A stretch of 64,000 nt of DNA from Hydractinia symbiolongicarpus (taxonomy: Eukaryota; Cnidaria; Hydrozoa; Anthoathecata; Hydractiniidae): assembly GCF_029227915.1 (NCBI RefSeq), contig NC_079875.1, forward strand, positions 6,882,001-6,946,000. The letters are read 5' to 3'. The notes beneath the pieces are model-generated. The model searched no databases, was not told the origin of the DNA, and saw only the letters and a program-made list of their open reading frames with translations. The position numbers and the translations under genes are program-made. Below are positions 9,293 to 15,831 of the stretch, in pieces. Positions within the stretch are counted from its first letter, which is position 1. Every line of letters starts with the position of its first letter.

Positions 9293-9562
9293 TCACTTGG
9301 ATCTTTTGTCGTTATAACGTTTTTGAGCTTTTAGATATGCCTCCCTGTTTTTCGACCTCCACCTTGAACAGTATCCATACCATTCCTTCTTGGTATCCAG
9401 ATCGATGGTGTAGGATGGGTCGAGATCATTCTTCTCAATCACCTCAACCAGTTTAGCCTTTCTCATACCCACGATATACTTAATTCCGCGGGATTTAGCA
9501 ACCTCTCGCAACTCTCTCAGTTTCATCAATTTGTAATCCGGTGTGGTATCCATGTCTGACAT
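9293..9562 (-). CDS. Small SAP-like basic protein of the Polinton
   Basis: 89 residues. Residues 11-45 carry a third version of the SAP/Rho-N-like motif (LRELREVAKSRGIKYIVG, then MRKAKLVEVIEK). The C-terminal half is strongly basic (YCSRWRSKNREAYLKAQKRY). A small nucleic-acid-binding protein is plausible. One candidate role is helping the polymerase, since the same motif begins that protein; this is speculation. It is divergently transcribed from the integrase gene with 95 bp between the ATGs. Confidence 0.75.
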   Translation of the reverse strand: MSDMDTTPDYKLMKLRELREVAKSRGIKYIVGMRKAKLVEVIEKNDLDPSYTIDLDTKKEWYGYCSRWRSKNREAYLKAQKRYNDKRSK

Positions 9563-9657
9563 ATTAATATAATATATGAAAAACTTTAAGCACTTTTATC
9601 GTACCACATCATAACACAAAAAGGAGATAAATAAATAAAGGTGTGCATAAATAAAAC
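9563..9657. promoter_or_regulatory. Divergent promoter region of small SAP and integrase genes
   Basis: An AT-rich 95-bp gap between two divergent ATGs. On the minus side GCTTAAAG, 28 nt from the ATG, resembles the start of the 25-nt element before the polymerase and RING genes. It also contains TTTTATCGTACCACA (9594-9608), which recurs exactly at 10777-10791. Confidence 0.45.
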
Positions 9658-10635
9658 ATGTCAAAACTTCAAGAGACTTACTATCAACCTCAAAATTTAT
9701 GGAAAGGACAAAAGGTTGTTCAGAGCTTAAGAGGATTCGGCTTCGGGCCAAAGGAGATTAAGAAGTGGCTATCAAAGCAAGCATTTTGGCAAGTACATTT
9801 ACCCGCCCCAAAACATGTTGAAAGACCACATTATGAAGTTACCACCCCTAATGATTTACATCAATTCGATTTATTGTACATGCCCGGTGACATACTGTAT
9901 GGTAATAAATATAAGTACATTTTGTCGGGAATCGATGCTGCTTCCAGATACAAAGTAGCCCGACCTTTGAGGACTAAGAAAGCCAAGGAGGTTGCCGCTA
10001 TGATTGAAGACATCTACAAGGCAGGACCATTAACTTATCCGAAAACTTTCCAATGTGATAACGGTTCAGAATTCAAAGCAGATGTGACAAAGCTGTTGGA
10101 GAAGCATAAGGTTGAAATTAAAAGAGCGACTACAAAATATAAGCATACGCACACAGCTTTTGTTGAGGCGTTGAACAAGATACTTGCCGAAAATTTATTC
10201 AAAATACAAGATGCTCAAGAACTGAATGATTCGGAAAAGGTATCATCTACATGGGTTAAGCATCTGTATAAACTGATTGATAGGCTAAACGATACAAAGA
10301 CGCAGATGATTGATATGAAGCCAAAAGATGCTATTATAATGAAAGAGGTGCCTCTTGTTAATCAAGAGAGCTATCCACCTGAAGTAGAATTACCTAAAGA
10401 TGGCCTGTATAGATATCTACTACAACCTGGTGAAGAGCATGATGATGGGCGGAGACGGGCAACCGATAGAATATGGTCGAAAAACACATATAGATTGCGT
10501 GAGGTAATAGCGCAACCTGGTAACCGTGTAATGTACTATGTTCAAGACGGACCCGGACGGGCTTTTGTAAAAGAGGAATTGATGTTAATACCTGAAGATA
10601 CAGAATTACCTCCTGATTATGTGCAAGGTTGGTGA
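9658..10635 (+). CDS. INT: Polinton retroviral-type integrase (DD35E)
   Basis: 325 residues. The rve catalytic core has the first Asp in HQFDLLYMPGD (about residue 72), the second in QCDNGSEF (about 139), and Glu in AFVEALNK 36 positions after the second Asp, giving a classic DD35E triad. The C-terminal part, with DRIWSKNTYRLREV and YYVQDGPGRAFVKEEL, matches the small beta-barrel-like tail typical of Polinton integrases. No clear N-terminal HHCC zinc finger is visible. The enzyme should join the element's ends to target DNA. The 5-bp duplication seen here fits this family. The ATG at 9658 is the first in frame. Confidence 0.95.
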   Translation: MSKLQETYYQPQNLWKGQKVVQSLRGFGFGPKEIKKWLSKQAFWQVHLPAPKHVERPHYEVTTPNDLHQFDLLYMPGDILYGNKYKYILSGIDAASRYKVARPLRTKKAKEVAAMIEDIYKAGPLTYPKTFQCDNGSEFKADVTKLLEKHKVEIKRATTKYKHTHTAFVEALNKILAENLFKIQDAQELNDSEKVSSTWVKHLYKLIDRLNDTKTQMIDMKPKDAIIMKEVPLVNQESYPPEVELPKDGLYRYLLQPGEEHDDGRRRATDRIWSKNTYRLREVIAQPGNRVMYYVQDGPGRAFVKEELMLIPEDTELPPDYVQGW

Positions 10636-10648
10636 AAAAGGGGGCGAT

Positions 10649-10673
10649 ATCTTTACCTGTTTCCGGTAAAGAT
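10649..10673 (+). terminator. Stem-loop after the integrase gene
   Basis: Perfect 9-bp stem ATCTTTACC / GGTAAAGAT with loop TGTTTCC, 13 bp after the integrase stop. A nearly identical hairpin, with loop TGTTTCT, follows the last plus-strand gene at 19588-19612. Confidence 0.65.
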
Positions 10674-10824
10674 GATGTCGGGGATCGCGCGGGTCGGTCG
10701 GCAGATAGGGCCGCTATGGCTCAGTCTTGGGGGGACGATCGCGCCGCATAATGTCACAAACCGCCTTAATATTAATTTTTATCGTACCACACGAAATATG
10801 CGAGCGGCGTACATGCGCACATCA
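10674..10824. other. Short non-coding gap between convergent genes
   Basis: A GC-richer stretch of about 150 bp between the integrase and the next minus-strand gene. It contains an exact second copy of TTTTATCGTACCACA at 10777-10791, preceded by ATTAATT. No gene is seen. Confidence 0.5.
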
Positions 10825-11412
10825 CTAACCTTGATTTACGGTCCTTCTGAGGCTTTGAACCTCGTCCATTAGACTTTTTTCAAACTGGTTGCGAGTTTCG
10901 CTCTCCATCTTTCTGTCGGTTTTCATCATCTTTTTCAGAGCTTCGTAGTATATACCGCTCAGGGTTTGAAATTCGATTTGACTAATGTCGTCATTATTCA
11001 GAGCCCGCGAGACGGAGTTTTCAAACACGGCGATGGCGGACGTCGCAACATCATATAATTTCATGACCTTGTCAAGTTTGCTCCGATATCTTTTAATCAG
11101 GGCCATGACGGAGCCCGTGAAAATGGTTCCGGACAGTGCTACGGCTCCCAATCCCACGGAAGCGGGGATTCCGATGAGCGTGGCACCGGTTACCACCGAA
11201 CCTATGCCCGAAGCGACGGTTAGGGCCGTGGCGCTGGCATTTAAAAGCACCAGTCTGTGCAGCGTCTTGTTATATTTCTCATATTTTGTATTGAACTTAT
11301 CACGTAATTTTCTAAGCTCCCCAAGTTGAGAGTTCACAGTATTAGTATTAAACTTGTCCTGCTCGCTCGAATACTCGGGAGCCGTGGGTAGCTTCGGATA
11401 AATCTCTGCCAT
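10825..11412 (-). CDS. Hydrophobic Polinton accessory protein, paralogue A
   Basis: 195 residues. An N-terminal helical segment with NSQLGELRKLRDKF precedes a long Gly/Ala/Val/Ile-rich hydrophobic stretch (about 56-107) that could form a membrane hairpin. A charged helical C-terminal half follows. It is related to the next gene (11440-11925): both have the NSQL-x-EL-x-KLR motif, the hydrophobic middle, and an aromatic/charged helix near the C-terminus. I recall such proteins from cnidarian and other marine-animal Polintons, but no function is known to me. Membrane insertion is inferred from composition. Confidence 0.7.
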   Translation of the reverse strand: MAEIYPKLPTAPEYSSEQDKFNTNTVNSQLGELRKLRDKFNTKYEKYNKTLHRLVLLNASATALTVASGIGSVVTGATLIGIPASVGLGAVALSGTIFTGSVMALIKRYRSKLDKVMKLYDVATSAIAVFENSVSRALNNDDISQIEFQTLSGIYYEALKKMMKTDRKMESETRNQFEKSLMDEVQSLRRTVNQG

Positions 11413-11439
11413 TGTGTGGTTACTACAAAGAAAAAAACT

Positions 11440-11925
11440 TTACTCTAAATAACCTATATCCAGTTTATCCAGATCCTTGAGAGTTCTATGATACGTATCA
11501 CACAAATTCTCAAAATCGGCTCTACAGATCCGAGTGTGCCAGAGTAGCGTTTTATCGAAAACATCGATGGCATTTTGTACAACGCGATATGCGGCTCTTA
11601 ATTTGATAAGTTTCTCCCGATATGTCCTAACATATTGGGCGGTAACCGCATAGGAAGCCGAGCCCAATAGACACATACCCGAATTCCGCATGTAATTTCC
11701 ATGGGTACCGCCCAAATTTCTAATAATGGTCACCGCGGTCGCTATCGAGCCGGTAATTGCTGCGGTTCCGGATAATCCCTCCAGAATCGACCATATGATC
11801 AGAGATCCTCCGTGTTCGTGTGTCCTGTCTTGGAACTTGCCTCGTAATTTCACCAGCTCCTCAAGCTGGGAATTGGATATATCCGTTTTAAAAGTTTCTT
11901 CTCTGGTACTAGAACTCTCTGCCAT
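11440..11925 (-). CDS. Hydrophobic Polinton accessory protein, paralogue B
   Basis: 161 residues if started at the ATG at 11925. The longer open frame to 12078 runs into the divergent gene at 11971 and is unlikely. It shares with its downstream neighbour the NSQL-x-EL-x-KLR motif at about residues 18-28, a hydrophobic Gly/Ala-rich middle, and a C-terminal helical part. It has fewer charged residues at the end and is 34 residues shorter. Only 27 nt separate its stop from the next ATG, so the two are probably a tandem duplication expressed together. The two starts carry similar AGTTTTTTTC stretches a short distance upstream. Confidence 0.7.
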   Translation of the reverse strand: MAESSSTREETFKTDISNSQLEELVKLRGKFQDRTHEHGGSLIIWSILEGLSGTAAITGSIATAVTIIRNLGGTHGNYMRNSGMCLLGSASYAVTAQYVRTYREKLIKLRAAYRVVQNAIDVFDKTLLWHTRICRADFENLCDTYHRTLKDLDKLDIGYLE

Positions 11926-11970
11926 TTCTATTATATTAGGAAAAAAACTATCCTCTAAATAAATAAAATA

Positions 11971-13245
11971 ATGGCGGACATTGATATTGATCCGTTTGGT
12001 GACCATGGTCAACCCGACGAGGCTACCGATGACTCCACACCTCTGGTACCGAGGGAGCGCACGCGTGTGCAGATACACACACCTGATGAGGAGACATCAT
12101 TCGGCGGAGGAACCTCTCTGCGCTCCAGAGTTACTAGTGAGCGGGTTAAATCGCTCTATGAGAAGCTATTAACTATATATCCAAACGAGAACCCGAGCGT
12201 GATACATACCGATCTGTTTGAGACTCGCGATGGCGAATTATACTACAAGGATGATAACAGACCTCTGACAAATGGCGGATCTCTAAGGACCGTCGGCACC
12301 ATTGCGGATATACTGGGCAAGAAAAGGCTGCGCGGTTTGGGGTTCGATATACCGAAAGGTAGTATTACCCCCCGACAGGCCGCCAGGCTAAACAAAATAG
12401 AAGAGAGACTACCGTCACCGGATAAAATAGAGAATGCGACCGATATAGAATTAGAAACCATGTCTGGAGATGTTGTGAACAGTGCGGAAGATTTAATTTC
12501 ATTGGTCAAACAACAATCTGTAGACCATGAAGCAACCCAGACCGGTGATCTATTTGAATATCCTATGCGTGAATTGCTAGGATTGGATAGATCATTGAGA
12601 AACATAAGAGGAAGTCTTCAGGATGAAGTTGCAAAAAAGGTTCAGCTCGAACAGCATATTGACAGAGAAAAAAACAAGTTGGAAGAGATGGAAAACACGC
12701 CAAATATGACCGAGGAACAACAAAATGAAGCGAAAGAAAGGTTGAAAGGTTTGCAAAATGAGTTGAAAGGCCGGCAAGAGATTATCGATATTCTAAAAGG
12801 TAAACTTAACAGTCAAATAGAAAGCATCAGGGAGACGATTACCAAAGTACTTAACAAAGAAACTACATTGGGTGAAAAGATACGAACGCTATTCCGTGAG
12901 CAGGGTATCACCATCGTCAGTGTACTAACGGCATTTGGTATGGTTATCGGCCTTCTAGTTGAAACTTTGACACCAGGGGGGTCATCCACCGGTAATACAA
13001 AAAATCATGAAAAAACCGAAGGTGGTGCGAGGGAATGGATAAAGAACAAGCTGAACGCGCTGGGATCTCTCCTGGGTAGATTAGCCGGTGCCGCAGCCGC
13101 ATCACTACCGGGTATAATTGGATCCATCGTATCGTGGATCCTAAATAGAGCAAAGGAAGCCGTCGGTTGGTTGAGTCAAAACCTGTGGGCTTTGATAGTT
13201 GGAATCGGAGGTCTGATATACACCTACATGGTTACAAAGCGTTAG
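11971..13245 (+). CDS. Polinton coiled-coil protein with C-terminal membrane segments
   Basis: 424 residues. The N-terminal half is acidic and unordered-looking with a kinked globular region. A strong coiled coil spans about 215-300 (heptad-rich Glu/Lys/Leu/Gln). A hydrophobic segment follows at about 314-332 (ITIVSVLTAFGMVIGLLVE). The end holds a Gly/Ala-rich hydrophobic region (LAGAAAASLPGIIGSIVSWI) and a last membrane-like helix (LWALIVGIGGLIYTYMV). I recall this C-terminal pattern from cnidarian Polinton proteins. Its function is unknown; a virion membrane or fibre-like role is speculation. It is transcribed divergently from paralogue B with 45 bp between the ATGs. Confidence 0.75.
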   Translation: MADIDIDPFGDHGQPDEATDDSTPLVPRERTRVQIHTPDEETSFGGGTSLRSRVTSERVKSLYEKLLTIYPNENPSVIHTDLFETRDGELYYKDDNRPLTNGGSLRTVGTIADILGKKRLRGLGFDIPKGSITPRQAARLNKIEERLPSPDKIENATDIELETMSGDVVNSAEDLISLVKQQSVDHEATQTGDLFEYPMRELLGLDRSLRNIRGSLQDEVAKKVQLEQHIDREKNKLEEMENTPNMTEEQQNEAKERLKGLQNELKGRQEIIDILKGKLNSQIESIRETITKVLNKETTLGEKIRTLFREQGITIVSVLTAFGMVIGLLVETLTPGGSSTGNTKNHEKTEGGAREWIKNKLNALGSLLGRLAGAAAASLPGIIGSIVSWILNRAKEAVGWLSQNLWALIVGIGGLIYTYMVTKR

Positions 13246-13257
13246 CCATACTGAATA

Positions 13258-13282
13258 TATGTTACATGACACATGTAACATA
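13258..13282. terminator. Shared stem-loop between convergent genes
   Basis: Perfect 11-bp stem TATGTTACATG / CATGTAACATA with a 3-nt loop, 12 bp after the stop of the coiled-coil gene and 17 bp from the stop of the opposing gene. It contains the GTTAC / GTAAC core of the other hairpins and could serve both strands. Confidence 0.65.
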
Positions 13283-13299
13283 ATACCCGCGGCATGGTA

Positions 13300-13725
13300 C
13301 TATTTTTCGAAATACCACACGGCGCCTCCGACACCAATCATGCTTAGCGCGATAAATGCCAATTCCCGTTCATGTTGGCCGTTGCTGGGTGTATAAAAGT
13401 CGCTCAATACGGGCTTGCGCGGAATATCTGTGAGAGGTGACCCTCCGAATACTTTTTTATATTCCCGCATTGCGTCATCCAGCTCCGTGAATTTACCATC
13501 GGCCTTCTTCTCAAGTCTGAGCTGCTTATTGATAAAGTCAACCCTCTCCTGTCTTTTACGTTGCCATATAACCTGAGCCTTTTGCAGCTGTTCTATGGCC
13601 AGATCATGCCGCTTCCGTTCCTTATCTATCCTATCCTTTGATAAACTTGAAAAGAGGTAGCTTGATCCGGTGAAGGCCAAAGCGTTCGCGAAGGCACCTC
13701 CCAACATCATTGCAATTGAAGCCAT
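13300..13725 (-). CDS. Small Polinton protein with N-terminal hydrophobic segment
   Basis: 141 residues. An Ala/Gly-rich hydrophobic N-terminus (about 3-28) is followed by a basic coiled-coil-like stretch (about 30-75) and a C-terminal hydrophobic segment (about 122-138, LAFIALSMIGVGGAVWYF). The pattern suggests a small membrane-associated virion protein. I recall similar proteins in animal Polintons but know no function. It is the last gene of a minus-strand cluster that starts with the minor capsid gene. Confidence 0.65.
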   Translation of the reverse strand: MASIAMMLGGAFANALAFTGSSYLFSSLSKDRIDKERKRHDLAIEQLQKAQVIWQRKRQERVDFINKQLRLEKKADGKFTELDDAMREYKKVFGGSPLTDIPRKPVLSDFYTPSNGQHERELAFIALSMIGVGGAVWYFEK

Positions 13726-13755
13726 GTTTATATAATCCGGTATAATATAGTGGCG

Positions 13756-13899
13756 TTATTTTAATACGATAGCCTCGGAGTCTATGACATCAGAGTCGTC
13801 TATGACCTCGGTATCGATGTATTCCACCTTGGGTAAAATCCTCTCAACTTTCTTGCGCTGGCATAAAACCCAGACCAACCATTCCAGTATTCGCAACAT
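13756..13899 (-). CDS. 47-residue membrane-anchored acidic peptide
   Basis: A small open frame between two Polinton genes. A hydrophobic start (about 3-13: RILEWLVWVLC) is followed by basic QRKK and an acidic tail (DTEVIDDSDVID). Its ATG overlaps the stop codon of the upstream 75-residue gene in the string TAATG. It fills the gap between the two neighbours almost exactly. Placement, overlap and membrane-then-charge pattern support a real gene, but there is no family evidence. Confidence 0.45.
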   Translation of the reverse strand: MLRILEWLVWVLCQRKKVERILPKVEYIDTEVIDDSDVIDSEAIVLK

Positions 13900-14126
13900 T
13901 ATATATTTATAGTTTCAGGTATAATTTTTTGCTTAACTAGATATTCTCTTGTCATTTCACTTGCGGCGACTATGGCTACAAGCTTTCCGGTATCTTCCAG
14001 GTCAAACTTCTGAATTGAGGGTGGTGTCATTTTTAATACCTTTTTCCCGAGCATTGAATAGCCTACAGCGAAAACGCATACGACCGATGCTTTATAAATA
14101 TCGTTGACTATACTTTTCTTATCCAT
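13899..14126 (-). CDS. 75-residue Polinton membrane protein
   Basis: A short protein with one hydrophobic segment (about 12-27, KASVVCVFAVGYSMLG), then a basic KKVLKM stretch and a helical C-terminal part (GKLVAIVAASEMTREYLVKQ). I recall relatives in other animal Polintons without a known role. It lies in the capsid/packaging cluster, so a minor virion role is possible. Its stop overlaps the start of the 47-residue gene. Confidence 0.65.
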   Translation of the reverse strand: MDKKSIVNDIYKASVVCVFAVGYSMLGKKVLKMTPPSIQKFDLEDTGKLVAIVAASEMTREYLVKQKIIPETINI

Positions 14127-14152
14127 GTCTTATATTTACTTCAAGATTATAG

Positions 14153-14162
14153 TATCGCGATA
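14153..14162. other. Perfect palindrome TATCGCGATA between two small genes
   Basis: A ten-base perfect palindrome 9 bp after the stop of the 131-residue gene and 27 bp before the ATG of the next gene. It may be a weak member of the 3'-end structures, or a protein-binding site. Both are guesses. Confidence 0.3.
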
Positions 14163-14170
14163 TTATCCCT

Positions 14171-14566
14171 TTATTCCATTTCAAGCTTACTTATTCTCAT
14201 AGATTTTTTATTACCTGAGTTACTTGGTGGGGTACCCTTCACCTTAATATTTTTGTCCTTATTTTTATAGACGAAATAAGCACCAATTAAGACAAGTACT
14301 ATCACCCCACCACCACCCATTATTGTGTAGTTCACTCCGCCGTGTTTGGGGCCATCTGTCACGGAATCCTCGATGACAATATCCTTAGGATCCTCCAACT
14401 GTGTCTGGGGTGCTGAGTGTGTCTGAGGTGCCGACTGTACCTCCGTCTGTGCCATGAGCAATCTTTTATAATCCTCCCTCTTTTTACGGTTGTATTCGGC
14501 CAGTCTCTTACCCGCCTCAACCTTTTTAGGGTTCTTCGTTGTCACCTGAACTGGAGTATCCGACAT
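14171..14566 (-). CDS. 131-residue single-pass Polinton protein
   Basis: A basic N-terminal region (KNPKKVEAGKRLAEYNRKKR, about 12-31) precedes a Gln/Pro/Ser-rich linker, one clear membrane segment (about 88-103, VIVLVLIGAYFVYK) and a basic C-terminal tail. Its first 41 bases overlap the end of the 204-residue gene in another frame. The compact layout is virus-like. The function is not known. The basic head could contact DNA inside the particle, which is inference from composition only. Confidence 0.65.
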   Translation of the reverse strand: MSDTPVQVTTKNPKKVEAGKRLAEYNRKKREDYKRLLMAQTEVQSAPQTHSAPQTQLEDPKDIVIEDSVTDGPKHGGVNYTIMGGGGVIVLVLIGAYFVYKNKDKNIKVKGTPPSNSGNKKSMRISKLEME

Positions 14567-15140
14567 CTTTAGTATCCGTATCGATATTGTTTAAATTTTT
14601 TCCTGCGATATAATGCCTACCTGTTATTAAACCTACACTGATTGGTGATAGTAGTGATCCGAACTTATAATATAGATCACATGTGAACCTTTGGAGTGCC
14701 GAGTTTAGGAATGGATCATTCTCCAGGTCATCACTCAGAGCTTTTTGATTTTTTATACCGAGAGCTGTACAGGCGCCCATGGAGTACATGTGGATTATTG
14801 ACTGTCCCAAAGACTTTACCATTTGACCGGATAGTTTAGCCTCGTATATGGTGAACAGTTTATCCACCTCATCATTCTTGAGCTTCTGGATCTCCGCCTC
14901 CGTATACATCTTACCAAGATATAACTTACTATTTCCGGTCAGCACACACTCGAGCAATTTTTGTCTCTTCCCATCATCCCGGGCATCCTGTTCATCGATA
15001 AAAATTATGTTGCCAATTGCGTTTTCAGCCATTTTCAATAGCGATAGGTATTTTTTAATACAAAAAAGGCAAAAACTAACCAATACCAGCAATAGCGCCA
15101 CGGCTGTCACCAGTAATATGAAATTTATATATTCTATCAT
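14526..15140 (-). CDS. 204-residue Polinton protein with N-terminal membrane segment
   Basis: A strong hydrophobic segment at about 6-28 (INFILLVTAVALLLVLVSFC) is followed by a soluble, mainly helical domain containing KLSGQMVKSLGQSIIHMYSM and DPFLNSALQRFTCDLYYKFG. An internal ATG at 15032 would give a form lacking the membrane segment. I recall this domain from cnidarian Polintons but know no function for it. It lies between the ATPase and the 131-residue gene, in the packaging/capsid cluster. It has none of the His, Asp/Asn and Cys motifs of the missing protease. Confidence 0.65.
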   Translation of the reverse strand: MIEYINFILLVTAVALLLVLVSFCLFCIKKYLSLLKMAENAIGNIIFIDEQDARDDGKRQKLLECVLTGNSKLYLGKMYTEAEIQKLKNDEVDKLFTIYEAKLSGQMVKSLGQSIIHMYSMGACTALGIKNQKALSDDLENDPFLNSALQRFTCDLYYKFGSLLSPISVGLITGRHYIAGKNLNNIDTDTKDVGYSSSGDNEEP

Positions 15141-15175
15141 GGTACTACAGTACTACTACAGTACTACTACAGTAC
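15141..15175. repeat. Short tandem repeat of TACTACAG type
   Basis: Three to four copies of a 12-13 bp unit AGTACTACTAC immediately upstream of the 204-residue gene start. AGTACT is self-complementary, so the tract could fold. It is a possible promoter variation or replication slippage product. Confidence 0.6.
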
Positions 15176-15197
15176 TATGCTGTAGTTTTCCTATAGA

Positions 15198-15222
15198 TTT
15201 GTTACAAGACTTTTGTAACAAA
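15198..15222 (-). terminator. Stem-loop after the packaging ATPase gene
   Basis: Perfect 10-bp stem TTTGTTACAA / TTGTAACAAA with a 5-nt loop, 11 bp after the ATPase stop. The outer eight pairs are identical to those of the hairpins at 8314 and 9258, while the loop differs. Confidence 0.65.
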
Positions 15223-15233
15223 AAACGTCCAAT

Positions 15234-15830
15234 CTAGCAAATCACGTGAGTTCTTGGATGTTCCATCCTCATGACTAAATGTGTATATTTGCCATCTTTC
15301 AGCCTTTCCTTAACCTTCTGGATCTCCGACGATTCAATGACATCATTCTCTTCGTGGATGGTTGCGAGATCATGTCTGTCCTTCGGATACCACACATATA
15401 ACATTTTTGCCTGCCTTCGTAAGTTCTTCGGTATCGCGGTGTATGATTGTGTGAGTAGCCACATGGTGTGGTTTCGATGCCGACCGCTGATGGCCAGCTC
15501 CAGAAGCGGTTGCCTCTTTTTGTCCAGTTTCTCATCCGCGATGATGTCATCGATCAAGAATAATGTTTTGTATCCGGCACAGAAATCCGTCATCTTTTGA
15601 ATCCATTCGTACAACATACCCATGGGCTCAATTAGAATCACATATCTGTCGTTCCAAAACCATTTTCGACTCATATATGTCTTGTTCCATCTTAATGTTG
15701 GACATATAATCACAATGAAATCGAAGTGATCAAAGTATTCACTCTCTAGTAATGTTACAACGCGTCTGGATTTTACGCAGCCCGTGGGACCGACGAATAA
15801 TGCCGTGTGAGGATCTTTCATGTAGTCCAT
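15234..15830 (-). CDS. ATP: A32-like genome packaging ATPase
   Basis: 198 residues from the ATG at 15830, which lies one base after the capsid stop (TAAGATG). An upstream in-frame ATG at 15845 and a GTG at 15857 are alternatives. The Walker A loop is VGPTGCVKS, Walker B is LFLIDDII, and the downstream motif GRHRNHTMWLLTQSYTAIPK is characteristic of the FtsK/HerA-type A32 group that pumps DNA into capsids. The sixth position of Walker A (GxxxxGK[ST]) is Val instead of the usual Gly, which could weaken nucleotide binding. The gene is preceded by the major capsid gene, as expected for a morphogenesis cluster. Confidence 0.9.
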   Translation of the reverse strand: MDYMKDPHTALFVGPTGCVKSRRVVTLLESEYFDHFDFIVIICPTLRWNKTYMSRKWFWNDRYVILIEPMGMLYEWIQKMTDFCAGYKTLFLIDDIIADEKLDKKRQPLLELAISGRHRNHTMWLLTQSYTAIPKNLRRQAKMLYVWYPKDRHDLATIHEENDVIESSEIQKVKERLKDGKYTHLVMRMEHPRTHVIC

Positions 15831-15831
15831 C

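Noticed and set aside
8892-9456. Open frames across the spacer between the RING and small SAP genes
   Set aside because: They are made of the duplicated GC-rich spacer, in both strands, and lack any protein-like feature outside the repeat.
11926-12078. Longer 212-residue start for paralogue B
   Set aside because: It would run into the divergent coiled-coil gene. The ATG at 11925 gives an N-terminus that aligns with paralogue A.
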